64,000 bases of DNA from an uncultured Verrucomicrobiota bacterium (GCA_937127435.1 CAKZLZ010000111.1:1-64000); one strand, 5' to 3'. Shown: positions 18,613 to 28,400, counted from the stretch's first letter. The notes: generated by a model from the sequence alone, not told the origin. Program-made: numbers and translations.

Positions 18613-19043
18613 CAGTTTTGCTCCTCTCCCCAGGCGGTGAGGAGTAGTTTGCGGGATCCGCCGTGATTCCGGTGTTCACAGAGATAAATGCCCTGCCAGG
18701 TTCCCAAAGCCAATCGACCTCCGGAGATGGGAAGTTGCAGGGAGGGTCCCAATAAACTGGCTTTGATGTGGGCCGGCATATCGTCAGGACCTTCGAGAGT
18801 ATGGAGGTAATAGGGTTCGTTTTCGCGTACGCTGGCATTAAAGTACGACTCAAAATCGTCCAATACTTCCGGGCTGGCATTTTCGTTGAGGGTCAGAGAG
18901 GCGGAGGTGTGCTGAATAAAGACTTGCAGCATCCCCACCTTGATTTCACGCAATTCCGGGATGGCCTCCAGAATTTCGCGGGTGACCAGATGAAAGCCCC
19001 GTGAGCGTGCCCGCAGACTGATTTGTTTTTGAATCCATTTCAT
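18612..19043 (-). CDS. YjbQ/UPF0047 family protein
   Basis: GMLQVFIQHTSASLTLNENASPEVLDDFESYFN; GRLALGTWQGIYLCEHRNHGGSRKLLLTAWGE. Confidence 0.93.
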   Translation of the reverse strand: MKWIQKQISLRARSRGFHLVTREILEAIPELREIKVGMLQVFIQHTSASLTLNENASPEVLDDFESYFNASVRENEPYYLHTLEGPDDMPAHIKASLLGPSLQLPISGGRLALGTWQGIYLCEHRNHGGSRKLLLTAWGEEQN

Positions 19044-19130
19044 AAATCCTCCCTACATTAACCGGAACACAGTTCAACTCCCTTTCAATTCCGGCTTCAC
19101 AGCGCCCTGATCCTAAGCTATGAGGTAAAG

Positions 19131-20126
19131 ATGCAAAAAACCGCACTCTTTCTTATTTTGATCCTTTCCGGCGTTACCCGGCTCTCTGCCCAGAACCGGG
19201 CACAACCGGTGGATGGCTTTGCTGCGGAGGTGGACGGCAAGATTATCACCGTGGGGGATGTGATTGAGCGGGTGCGGCCGGCATTGTCTCAGTTGAACCG
19301 GGAATATCAGGGTGCGGCTTTGGTTGAAAAACAAGCTGAACTGTTTGATGACGGATTGGAAAAGTTGATTGAACAACGCCTGATGATAGCCTTTTTTAAC
19401 AAGGTGGAAGCGCAACTGCCCGCCAGTGCGGTCAGGGAGCGCAAGGATGCCATTATGCGGGAGCGCTTTGATAACAGTGAAGAAGTCTTGATGCAGGCTT
19501 TACGGAAAGTTGGAAAAACGATTCAGGAATGGGAGGATGAGTTGCGGGATCAGATGATCAGCCAGTCCATGGTTCAGCAATTTGTCCGCGCAAAAATCAA
19601 TGTATCCCCCCGGGAAATTCGGGAAGCCTACGAGGCGCAAAAATCCGAACTGCAGCAGGATACGGAACTGAAACTCCGGTCGATCGCTTTTCGTCCCGCC
19701 CCGAAAGGCGAAGAGCAGGAGCGTTTGTCAAAAATTCAGGATACCATGCGGGCTTTGGCCGAGGGAAGGGATTTTGCTGAGACCGCGATGGAGTTTTCGG
19801 AAGGACCCAAGGCGGAACAGGGAGGAGATGAGGGGTGGATAAATTTGGATCGTTTACAGGAGGAATTAAAAATCGCGCTTCAAGATGTCGAGCCGGGAGA
19901 AATTACCCGGGTAATCGAAACGCCGGTTCAGACCTACATTTTTAAAGTGGAAGACCGGCGCGGTGGTGAAACGCAGACCCTGGCGGAAGCCCAGCCGCTC
20001 CTGCAGCGGGAAATTGAAGAAGTGAAGTATAAAGAAATTTATGAGAATTGGATGCAGGGACTGTATGATCAATTTCAGGTGCGGATGTTTAACCCGGATA
20101 TTTCCGCGGTGACCGGAGATCTCTAG
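19131..20126 (+). CDS. SurA-like peptidyl-prolyl cis-trans isomerase/chaperone
   Basis: Signal peptide, SurA_N-like AEVDGKIITVGDVIERV, parvulin-like core (KAEQGGDEGWINLDRL). Confidence 0.85.
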   Translation: MQKTALFLILILSGVTRLSAQNRAQPVDGFAAEVDGKIITVGDVIERVRPALSQLNREYQGAALVEKQAELFDDGLEKLIEQRLMIAFFNKVEAQLPASAVRERKDAIMRERFDNSEEVLMQALRKVGKTIQEWEDELRDQMISQSMVQQFVRAKINVSPREIREAYEAQKSELQQDTELKLRSIAFRPAPKGEEQERLSKIQDTMRALAEGRDFAETAMEFSEGPKAEQGGDEGWINLDRLQEELKIALQDVEPGEITRVIETPVQTYIFKVEDRRGGETQTLAEAQPLLQREIEEVKYKEIYENWMQGLYDQFQVRMFNPDISAVTGDL

Positions 20127-20127
20127 A

Positions 20128-21174
20128 ATGAAGAAGCGTGTGGGAATTTCCATAGGGGATCCCAACGGGATCGGGTTGGAAGTGGGGTTGAAGGCCATTT
20201 CGGAGCTCGGGGAGCGGAGCGCGGACACTCGTGTCCTAGCGGAAAAAAATAGAGAAAATGCGAACATTGAACATCCAACATTGAACAGTGAACATCGAAC
20301 GGATGCGGTAGAATATTGCTTTATTGGCGATCCGGATTTGATTTCTTCCACGGCAAAGCAGCTGGAAATACCGGTTCCTGAGATTTTAGAAAGTTCGGCG
20401 AGGTTTCCGAAAGCGAAGTTTGGGGAGTGCACAGTGGAAGCGGGGATTGCTTCCTCTACCTGGGTGGAAGAAGGGATTCAGGGCTGCTTAAACGGGACGT
20501 TGGATGCTTTGGTGACCGCACCCATCAATAAACAGGCCTGGGATTTAGCCGGCGTGGGTTTTCCGGGTCACACGGAATTGCTGGCGGATCGTTGCGGCAC
20601 AGACCGCTTCGGCATGCTGTTGGCGGGAAAAGGACTGCGGGTGATTCTGGCAACCCGGCATGTGCCCATTTCCAAAGTGCCTGAAGTTTTGAACGAAAAA
20701 GAAATTCGCCTGGCGGTATCGTTGCTGTGTGAGGGCTTGCCCTTGTTCGGAGTAGATGCGCCGCGGATTGCGATCTGCGGACTCAATCCGCATGCCGGCG
20801 ATGGCGGAAGCATTGGGGATGAAGAAGTTACCTGGATTACCCCCCTGATCGAAAAAATGAAAACAGAAGGGTATCCGGTGACCGGACCGCGTCCGGCCGA
20901 CACGGTTTTTCACGAAGCGGTAAACGGGGCCTACGATGCCGTGGTGGCCCTGTATCATGATCAGGGTTTGGGACCGCTGAAACTGTGGGCATTTGATGAA
21001 GGCGTCAACATCACCTTGGGGCTGCCGATCATTCGAACCTCCCCGGATCACGGCACCGCATTTGGGATTGCCGGACAGGGGATTGCCCGACCGGACAGTA
21101 TGATCGAAGCCCTCAAAGCCGCCACCCAACTTTGCAACCGGGAGAATCCATGGAAGACATCTTTCCCTGCCTGA
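20128..21174 (+). CDS. pdxA: 4-hydroxythreonine-4-phosphate dehydrogenase with in-frame repeat insertion
   Basis: VGISIGDPNGIGLEVGLKAI; GHTELLADRCGTDRFGMLLAG; CGLNPHAGDGGSIGDEE; ALYHDQGLGPLKL. Confidence 0.95.
   Translation: MKKRVGISIGDPNGIGLEVGLKAISELGERSADTRVLAEKNRENANIEHPTLNSEHRTDAVEYCFIGDPDLISSTAKQLEIPVPEILESSARFPKAKFGECTVEAGIASSTWVEEGIQGCLNGTLDALVTAPINKQAWDLAGVGFPGHTELLADRCGTDRFGMLLAGKGLRVILATRHVPISKVPEVLNEKEIRLAVSLLCEGLPLFGVDAPRIAICGLNPHAGDGGSIGDEEVTWITPLIEKMKTEGYPVTGPRPADTVFHEAVNGAYDAVVALYHDQGLGPLKLWAFDEGVNITLGLPIIRTSPDHGTAFGIAGQGIARPDSMIEALKAATQLCNRENPWKTSFPA
20234..20300. repeat. Small repeats inserted in frame within pdxA
   Basis: GGACACTCGTGTCC palindrome followed by GAACATT GAACATC CAACATT GAACAGT GAACATC GAAC (7-bp period). 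Confidence 0.8.
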
Positions 21175-21983
21175 CACGTTCACGCGAAGTGCGGCACTAT
21201 CTTTCCGATATCGGATTTTCTCCGAGCAAAAGCATGGGGCAGAACTTTTTGATTGATGCGAATATGCGCGATCTCATTCTTGATGCTTCCGGCGCGGGGG
21301 CGGATGACCGGGTGGTGGAAGTCGGGCCCGGACTTGGAGTGATGACGGAAGGGTTGATGGAGCGGGCAAAACATGTGACCGCCATCGAACTGGATTTCCG
21401 TTTGGCTGAGCATTTGCAACAGCGCTTCGAGGGAGTGAAAAATCTGACTTTGCTGAATCAGGATGCCACCAAAACCGAGTGGGCGCCATTGCTGCGTCCG
21501 GATCCGGTGCGGGTGATTTCGAATTTGCCCTATTCAGTGGGAAGCCGCATTTTGTATGATTTGGCGGATCCGCAACTGGCACCGGTTTCGGTGACGGTGA
21601 TGTTGCAGAGTGATGTGGCGGACCGGATGCTGGCGGCGCCTTCGACGGAGATGTACGGTTTGTTGACGGTGCGGATGAGTTGGGCCTTTGATATTTCCCG
21701 GGTACGCAATGTGCCGGGAAATTGTTTTTATCCACCTCCAAGAGTGGGAAGTTCGGTGGTGCATTTGGAGCGCCGGGCAGAACCTCCGGCTGAGGTAAAA
21801 GATTTTGCCACCTTCGAAAAGCTCACCCGCTTTGCTTTTACCAAGCGGCGAAAGCAGTTGCGGAGCATTCTGAAAAGTTTTGGTGCTCCGTTGGAAGATG
21901 GCCCGGTTGATCTCACCCGACGTCCTGAAACCCTGACGCTGGAAGAGTGGGCGGAGTTGAGTAATGCGGTGGGCACCTGCTGA
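21150..21983 (+). CDS. rsmA: 16S rRNA (adenine1518/1519-N6,N6)-dimethyltransferase
   Basis: PSKSMGQNFLIDANMRDLIL; VVEVGPGLGVMTEGLM; RVISNLPYSVGSRILYDL. Stop codon inside REP unit. Confidence 0.93.
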   Translation: MEDIFPCLTRSREVRHYLSDIGFSPSKSMGQNFLIDANMRDLILDASGAGADDRVVEVGPGLGVMTEGLMERAKHVTAIELDFRLAEHLQQRFEGVKNLTLLNQDATKTEWAPLLRPDPVRVISNLPYSVGSRILYDLADPQLAPVSVTVMLQSDVADRMLAAPSTEMYGLLTVRMSWAFDISRVRNVPGNCFYPPPRVGSSVVHLERRAEPPAEVKDFATFEKLTRFAFTKRRKQLRSILKSFGAPLEDGPVDLTRRPETLTLEEWAELSNAVGTC

Positions 21984-22121
21984 AGCGGGTGATGGAGCCG
22001 CGTGAACGCGGGACTCTGAAATTCTTCGGGTAGGTTCGGAGTTTCAGGTCTAGGTTGAGGGGGCACCTGCTGAAGCAGGAGATAGAACCGCGTGAACGCG
22101 GGACTCCGAAATTCTTCGGGG
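21971..22121. repeat. Two tandem REP units (~90-bp period) upstream of RAYT gene
   Basis: CACCTGC-TGAA-GCGGGTG / CCGCG-TGAA-CGCGG / CTGAAATTCTTCGGG, and second copy with CCTGC-TGAA-GCAGG. Confidence 0.9.
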
Positions 22122-22214
22122 AGGCTCTTCTGTTTAAATAAAAAAAAAAAATAATTCCGGAAATCTCGCACTTCCCTGCTTTCGGGTGATGAACCCTACA
22201 GCAAGGAGCGAAAG

Positions 22215-22808
22215 ATGTATGACTGGCAAAAGATGACGGCAGAAGAGCGGACGGCGATATTGGCGAGAAGGATTTGTGAACAAAAACCCTGGCACCGTCC
22301 AAGTATCTTTGAGGGAAATAAGTGGTTTCATGTGACGGCAAGCTGTTATCAGCATCAACCGCTGATCGGATTTTCGACTGAACGAATGATCCATTTTTCA
22401 AATGAACTTCTTCGTACGTTTAAAGAGTGTCAGGCGGAACTTTCTGCCTGGGTGCTGTTGCCGAATCACTATCATGTGTTGGCCAAGGTTTTCATGAAAG
22501 CCGGATTACAGAAGTCTCTGGGCAAACTTCATGGTCGAAACTCTCATCAGTGGAATGTGGAAGAGGAGGCATCCGGACGAAAGTGTTTTCATGGGTTGTT
22601 GATGAAACCGATAAAAAGCGAGAGCCATCGGATATCGACGATGAATTATATTCATCATAATCCGGTGAAACATGGGTATGTAGAAAAATGGGGGGATTGG
22701 ATTTTTGGCAGTGCGTTGGAATATTTGGAGAATACGCCTGTCAGTGAGGTGCGTAAATCGTGGGAGAGGTTTCCGGTGTCCAATATGGGAAAAGGGTGGG
22801 ATGATTGA
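22215..22808 (+). CDS. REP-associated tyrosine transposase (RAYT, Y1_Tnp/IS200-like)
   Basis: WFHVTASCYQHQPLIGF; LPNHYHVLAKV (HxH); TMNYIHHNPVKHGYVEKWGDWIFGSALEY (catalytic Tyr region); flanked by REP copies. Confidence 0.92.
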   Translation: MYDWQKMTAEERTAILARRICEQKPWHRPSIFEGNKWFHVTASCYQHQPLIGFSTERMIHFSNELLRTFKECQAELSAWVLLPNHYHVLAKVFMKAGLQKSLGKLHGRNSHQWNVEEEASGRKCFHGLLMKPIKSESHRISTMNYIHHNPVKHGYVEKWGDWIFGSALEYLENTPVSEVRKSWERFPVSNMGKGWDD

Positions 22809-22821
22809 AGGAGGTTGAGGA

Positions 22822-22971
22822 GATCACCCGCTGAAGCGGGTGGTGGAACCGCGTGAACGCGGGACTCCGAAATTCTTCGGGTAGGTTCGGAGTTCGGGTT
22901 TAGGTTGAGGGGGCACCTGCTGAAGCAGGAGATAGAACCACGTGAACGCGGGACTCTGAAATTCTTCGGGA
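22822..22971. repeat. Two tandem REP units (~90-bp period) downstream of RAYT gene
   Basis: CACCCGC-TGAA-GCGGGTG / CCGCG-TGAA-CGCGG / CCGAAATTCTTCGG, then CCTGC-TGAA-GCAGG copy. Confidence 0.9.
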
Positions 22972-22982
22972 AGGTTCGGAGT

Positions 22983-23003
22983 TCCACGTTTACGTGGTTT
23001 TTC
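22983..23003 (+). terminator. Rho-independent-like terminator after downstream REP array
   Basis: CCACG-TTTA-CGTGG followed by TTTTT. Confidence 0.65.
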
Positions 23004-23048
23004 CGATCCGTTTACGGTGAGGGTGCAGCAGAACCCGCGTTCCTCTCT

Positions 23049-23882
23049 TTATGTGATCGGGGGGATGTGATGAGAAAATTCGCTTAGCAGTCGGGGAACA
23101 TTTTGTAAGGCTGTGTTCAGAGCTTTGGTATCCTGATGATGCCAGGCGCTGAGAGCTTTTTGTTCGAGTTGGATGAGCCCGTTTTTCAGATGCATGACCG
23201 CTTCGTGTAGTGGTCGCAGTGGAAGCTCTTGAAGCATTTCGTCCCGTTCATCCGGCAGCAAGCCGCCGATCAGGAGGTTGGGTTCCAGCGAAAAATGTGC
23301 GCGGGCATTCCGGGTTTCCACAATCTGAAGGGTGAGGGCGAAGCGGTCGGATCCGCATAGCTGCTGATACGCTTTCGGAACCGGTTGGGGACCGAGAATG
23401 AGTTGGGCCAAGATATTATAGGCCTTGTCATTTTTGCCGTACGCTGCGAGCTGTTCGGTTTTCAGATCTTTTCCCGGGAAAATGTTAAGCGAGGTATTTT
23501 CGGTTAAGAGTTCCTGAACGGGGGCCCATTTGGGATGTCCGAAGGCATCATAGCCGGAAAAAACAGAGAGGGAAGAGGGCGGGCGTTTCGACTTTTTATC
23601 ATGAAAGTCGTACACGCATCCGTCGTGAAAGATCTCGAGAGGATTTAAATAAGCTTCTGCTTGTTCAATAACCTGGCTGCGCAGGTCGGGTTCGAAGCGG
23701 AGCTCTCCGGCTTCCGCGCAATTGATTTGCAGAGAGAGGGTGAGGGGAAGATTGAGTTCTTCCGGTTCGAGCAAAGGGAATTTTTCCAGCAGGGTATCCC
23801 GGACGAAACTGCGCAAGGCATCCGCAGCCGCTTTTTCGCGACGTTGGCTCCGGGTATTTTCTGGGGGATTAGGGTTCGACAT
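23049..23882 (-). CDS. Hypothetical protein
   Basis: ~277 aa from MSNPNPPENTRSQ; no family recognised; divergent from the HAD phosphatase gene. Confidence 0.7.
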   Translation of the reverse strand: MSNPNPPENTRSQRREKAAADALRSFVRDTLLEKFPLLEPEELNLPLTLSLQINCAEAGELRFEPDLRSQVIEQAEAYLNPLEIFHDGCVYDFHDKKSKRPPSSLSVFSGYDAFGHPKWAPVQELLTENTSLNIFPGKDLKTEQLAAYGKNDKAYNILAQLILGPQPVPKAYQQLCGSDRFALTLQIVETRNARAHFSLEPNLLIGGLLPDERDEMLQELPLRPLHEAVMHLKNGLIQLEQKALSAWHHQDTKALNTALQNVPRLLSEFSHHIPPIT

Positions 23883-23910
23883 GACTTGGAAAAGGACTAA
23901 GCCAATTGCC

Positions 23911-24582
23911 ATGATGAATAAAGGAAAAACGAAGGCCGCGCTGTTTGATTTAGATGGAACTTTGGTTGATTCCCTGCAGGACATTGCAAACGCGATGAAT
24001 GAAGTGTTGCAACATCGCCACTTCGACACGCATCCGCTGGAAGCTTATAATACCTTTGTAGGAGACGGGATGGAGGAATTGATCCGTCGGGTTTTACCGA
24101 CAGAAATTGAACCTTGTTCCCGGCTGATTGAGGCCATGGTGTTGGAAATGAAAACGGCCTATGCCTTGCACTGGCGGGAGCATGCGTTTCCTTATGCGGG
24201 GATTCGGGAGATGTTGGCCGCGCTTATTGCCTCGGACATTCGCGTGGGGATTTTAAGCAACAAGCCGGATGATTTCGTCCGTGAAATGGTGGCTTTCGTT
24301 TTTCCCGAAATCAAATTTGAAACCGTGCGCGGGGTTACGGTTGGCGGACCGATCAAGCCTTCGCCCGACGGAGCCATTGCCATTCTTGCGGATTGGGGCC
24401 TGGAGCCTTCGGAGGTCCTTTACGTTGGGGATACGAATACGGATATGGCCACCGGAAAAAATTCCGGGATGTTTACCATGGGCGTAACCTGGGGATTTCG
24501 GGACCGCGCAGAGCTCGAAAGCAGCGGGGCGGATCAGGTGGTTGAAAGCCCCGCAGAAATTGTGGAATGGCTATTAAGATAA
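23911..24582 (+). CDS. HAD family hydrolase, phosphoglycolate phosphatase-like
   Basis: AALFDLDGTLVDSLQDI; GILSNKP; VLYVGDTNTDMATGKNSGM. Confidence 0.92.
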   Translation: MMNKGKTKAALFDLDGTLVDSLQDIANAMNEVLQHRHFDTHPLEAYNTFVGDGMEELIRRVLPTEIEPCSRLIEAMVLEMKTAYALHWREHAFPYAGIREMLAALIASDIRVGILSNKPDDFVREMVAFVFPEIKFETVRGVTVGGPIKPSPDGAIAILADWGLEPSEVLYVGDTNTDMATGKNSGMFTMGVTWGFRDRAELESSGADQVVESPAEIVEWLLR

Positions 24583-24617
24583 TTTAAATCCCTCTTTAAA
24601 AGGGGGAGTGAAAGTGC

Positions 24618-27600
24618 TTATTCGGCGGCTTGTAACACAATTCGGCCAAAGCGGGGATTGCTGGGGCTGATGGGGACAGTGTCCCGCACGGTATAGGTGG
24701 TGCTTGAATTTTCGATGACCACGATTTCAGAACTGCCCGGTGTGGGGGAGGCGGGAGACCAGATACTTAAATCACCACTGAACTGGGCGCTGTACCAGGG
24801 GCCTTCCGAACCGGAAGGTTTGCTGAAGCTGATTTGCAGATACTGTTGTCCGCCGTCCTCGACAATGTTCACCCCGCCCCCTGCGTCCACGGCAAAGAGG
24901 CTTTCGGCATCGATCGTATTCGGATCCGTGCCCATGGCCAGTTCGGCAAGATTGTTGATGTCATCGTTATCGGGGTCATCATCCGGATCGGTGACGCCGG
25001 CAAGGATTTGGGCGTCCGTAAAGTTTTCTTTTACCCAGAGTTCATAAGGGCTGATGCCTCCGGCAATGCGGATCACGGGACGGGTGCTGATTCCCTGATA
25101 GCTGAAAAAGTTTCCGCCCAGCCAGAGTTGACCTCCTGAATCTTCTTCGAGGGCATAAACTCTGACAGTGTCAATGTCGGCAGGGTCTGTGCTAAAGCTC
25201 ACACCGTCCTGTTGGTAGAAGGTGGGGTCGGCGGTTCCGGAAAGATCCAAACGTTCGACGCCTCTGACCGGAGTAATGAAATTGCCGGAGATGACGAAGC
25301 GATCATTTGCCTGGATGATCAGGTTGTTAATCCGTTCCGTGCCTTCTGACGCATTGAAACCAAAAGCAGGCGGGGTAAAGGTGGCATCGAATGCACCCGT
25401 GCTGGTGATGCGGGCCATGTACTGAGCCGCATTCTCATCGTACGCGCTGAAAGTCCCTGTAATAAGGTATTTCCCGTCTGTTTGTTTCTGAATATCAAAG
25501 ACCCGACTAAGTGTACTGACGCTGCTGATATCATGCGCACCCGCATCCGGGTTAAAGCTGCCGTCTTCGGTTCCATTCGAATTCAGCCGGATGATACCTG
25601 ACTTAAATCCGGTACCGGTCGATCCAATATAAAAACTTCCACCTACCATGATCTTTCCATCGCTCTCTACCAGCATGCAACGGATTTCCGTATTCCATCC
25701 GGTATTAAAGGGGAGGTTGAGGGCGCTGGTAGTGTTGCGGGTTCCGTTTTCATTTAACCGGATGAGGCCCTCTGCATTTACTCCGTCAAAGGTGGCGAAA
25801 TCTCCTCCCACCAAAATGCCTCCATCACTTTCCCGGGCCATGGCATAGATTTCGCCCGCGGGGCCTGTGCCCAAGTTGGACACAAAGCTTGTATCTAAAA
25901 TGCCGTTTTCTGAAAGTCTTGCCAGTCCGGGGCAGGCGGTTCCGTTATACGCAGTGAAGTCGCCGGCGACCAGGAGTTTGCCGTCGCTCTGGGGGACAAT
26001 CACATTGACCGCTGCGTTAAATCCGCTGCCACTCACAAAACTGCTGTCGACAGATCCGTCGGCATTTAATCGGGCAATATGGCGGATGCTGTCAAAGTCA
26101 CCTATGCCGCTGGAAATAGATCCACCAATAATCACTTTCCCGTCTTCAAGGGGAACGATGGCACTAACGGTAGTATTAAATTGGGGGGGCGCAAAAGTGG
26201 TGTAGCGTTGACCGGGATCCAGGATCTTTAAGCTGAGGGTGTTTTTACCGGTGTCCAGTACACCGCCGACGGGATTGGAAAGAGTGAGGGTCAGGTCTTC
26301 CGTGCCCTCATTTAACAGATCCGGGCGGATGGGGATGTAGATGATTTTATCCGTACTGTCTCCGTCCGCCCAGGTGACGGTTCCGGAAGCGGCATAATAA
26401 TCCGTGGAGGCAATCGCGGTTCCGTCGCTGGTGGCGTAATCGATAGAAAGGGCACCTGCGGACTGGTAGGCTCGTTGCAAAACGACTTGGGCATGGCCGA
26501 TTTGCTCGTCGACTTCCATCACGGTATCCCGAAAAGAGACACGGGGATCAAAAGTGATTTGAACATCGATCCACTGGTCGGGCTCGCTCCCGCCTTTGGC
26601 CAGGGTTTCGAAAGTCACGCCGGCCGCGGCATCATAGTAGCTGCTTCCCACGGGGAGTCCTGCATCCTTTCTATCCTCTGTTTCGCTCCCCTTGGACTCC
26701 GGGGTCATATCAATGAGGCTGGTTTCCCGGTTTTGCGCCATATTTTCACCCACCACATAGGCGGCGTTGGACAAATTATAGCTGCTGCTGGTGTAGAGTT
26801 GGCGGAATCCCACCCAATAATTAATTTCTCCCACCATGGGCACTTTCAGGGCGAGGGTCGCGTTGTCCTTGGCATCTATATGATCAAAACGATAAATCCT
26901 CCAGGTGCCGTCGGCGTTGGCTTCCGCAACTTTATTGTCCGGGATCCATTGGAGTTGATTTTTTGCGAGGGGGTTAAAATGCCCTTCGGGCTCATCCCCA
27001 TTGCCCATGGTATCGAAGATGTCGCCGTATTCGAAGCTGCCGGGGACATCATAGTCATCAGGGTCTGCGGAAAGATCTTCTTCCGGATTATAATAATTGG
27101 CGTGGTAGAGGCCGAAATTATGTCCGAATTCGTGAAGGATGACGCCCACATTGTTTTGGCCGTTGATCCAATGATAAGCGGGGCGATTGGAAGGAGCGCC
27201 GATGTCCGCAAATCCGCCATAGTTGATTTCTGAACCCGGCACCTCACTCTCACTGATATCCGGGAAAAATACCGCCACCACATCGTAATTCTCGAGGGTG
27301 AAATCCACTGCGGCCAATTGGCGTGCATCGTAATGGAGGGTGTCGTTATAAATAAAATCAGAAGCATAGGCCGCCCCTTGAGACGGCATTCGGTAAAGGT
27401 TGTCGCTTACGGTATAAGTAATACCGGCATCCCCGTAGCTATAATTATCAAAATGTCCATCCACAGAGGCAAGAGTCGCTTCAAGATCGATTTTGCTCAC
27501 GGGTTCCCCGGGGAAATCAGAAAAGTCCACCCGGATAAACAGGACTTGCATTTGGTTGGTCTGAAAGGGGGTCGCGTCCGCATCGGTGGATCCCTGATTT

Positions 27601-28400
27601 CCCCCCTGATCTCCTGCGAGCCAACGGATGACAGAAGGTTCCTGTTTGGAAACCCGGTCTTCAATCTCCACCATCGATTCTGCCTGTGCGAAAGCAATGA
27701 TGTTCCCGCCAATAACAGTTTGGATGGATGCATTTTGTTCGCCGGTGATTGGATCGATCCCGTCAGGGTTGGCCTCCGAAAACAATGTTTTGGCGGCATC
27801 CAGTTCTTCCGAATCAAGCATCCGCACATTTTCAGAGCTTAGCAGGAGCTGGTTTCCCAGGGCCACCCCGTTGACCGCCTGATTTAAGGTTGCCGGAAAA
27901 GTTTGTCCTTTGGGTTGAATGATTTGAAAAGATTCTCCTTCCGAAGTGAAAGCATTTTGATGGGTACAAACCAGTCTGCCTGCTTCTGTTTTCGAGGTGG
28001 CCCATTGTACGTTCATGTTTCCAATGGCGCTGTAAGGGCGGTCTACATACGGTTGCAGTTCTTTGGGCAGGGCGGCGTAACTCTTCAAGGAAAGGGTGGT
28101 CGCGAGAAAGTTTTGGGGGTCTTCCCGCATGAGCTCCTGGCGCTGACTTCGAATTTTTTTCAACGATGTGAGAATTTGTTCCTGTTCCTGTGGCTGAGAG
28201 GAAGATTGTTCCCAGCGTTCTGCAAATTCCAGAATTTGCATTTCGGAATAGATCTCTTTGGACCGTGAAGAAGATCCCCTGGGTTGAGAGCTGACGGCTT
28301 CCTCAACAGGTTTCGATGCTGGCGGGGGGTTGGAGTTCTGCCAAGTCACAAGCAACAAGCCAAAGCACCCAACAAGGAGTATGGATAGGTATTTCTTCAT
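24618..28400 (-). CDS. Large secreted zinc metallopeptidase with Calx-beta and delta-60 (FxxxG) repeat regions
   Basis: Signal peptide MKKYLSILLVGCFGLLL; HEFGHNFGLYH zinc site; Calx-beta-like VVLQRAYQSAGALSIDYATSDGTA; several delta-60 repeats (GKLLVAGDFTAYNG...RLSENGILDTSF). Confidence 0.9.
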   Translation of the reverse strand: MKKYLSILLVGCFGLLLVTWQNSNPPPASKPVEEAVSSQPRGSSSRSKEIYSEMQILEFAERWEQSSSQPQEQEQILTSLKKIRSQRQELMREDPQNFLATTLSLKSYAALPKELQPYVDRPYSAIGNMNVQWATSKTEAGRLVCTHQNAFTSEGESFQIIQPKGQTFPATLNQAVNGVALGNQLLLSSENVRMLDSEELDAAKTLFSEANPDGIDPITGEQNASIQTVIGGNIIAFAQAESMVEIEDRVSKQEPSVIRWLAGDQGGNQGSTDADATPFQTNQMQVLFIRVDFSDFPGEPVSKIDLEATLASVDGHFDNYSYGDAGITYTVSDNLYRMPSQGAAYASDFIYNDTLHYDARQLAAVDFTLENYDVVAVFFPDISESEVPGSEINYGGFADIGAPSNRPAYHWINGQNNVGVILHEFGHNFGLYHANYYNPEEDLSADPDDYDVPGSFEYGDIFDTMGNGDEPEGHFNPLAKNQLQWIPDNKVAEANADGTWRIYRFDHIDAKDNATLALKVPMVGEINYWVGFRQLYTSSSYNLSNAAYVVGENMAQNRETSLIDMTPESKGSETEDRKDAGLPVGSSYYDAAAGVTFETLAKGGSEPDQWIDVQITFDPRVSFRDTVMEVDEQIGHAQVVLQRAYQSAGALSIDYATSDGTAIASTDYYAASGTVTWADGDSTDKIIYIPIRPDLLNEGTEDLTLTLSNPVGGVLDTGKNTLSLKILDPGQRYTTFAPPQFNTTVSAIVPLEDGKVIIGGSISSGIGDFDSIRHIARLNADGSVDSSFVSGSGFNAAVNVIVPQSDGKLLVAGDFTAYNGTACPGLARLSENGILDTSFVSNLGTGPAGEIYAMARESDGGILVGGDFATFDGVNAEGLIRLNENGTRNTTSALNLPFNTGWNTEIRCMLVESDGKIMVGGSFYIGSTGTGFKSGIIRLNSNGTEDGSFNPDAGAHDISSVSTLSRVFDIQKQTDGKYLITGTFSAYDENAAQYMARITSTGAFDATFTPPAFGFNASEGTERINNLIIQANDRFVISGNFITPVRGVERLDLSGTADPTFYQQDGVSFSTDPADIDTVRVYALEEDSGGQLWLGGNFFSYQGISTRPVIRIAGGISPYELWVKENFTDAQILAGVTDPDDDPDNDDINNLAELAMGTDPNTIDAESLFAVDAGGGVNIVEDGGQQYLQISFSKPSGSEGPWYSAQFSGDLSIWSPASPTPGSSEIVVIENSSTTYTVRDTVPISPSNPRFGRIVLQAAE

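Noticed and set aside
26475-27233. 252-aa + strand ORF opposite the metallopeptidase
   Set aside because: Antisense to the HExxH-containing CDS; low-complexity translation with no domain.
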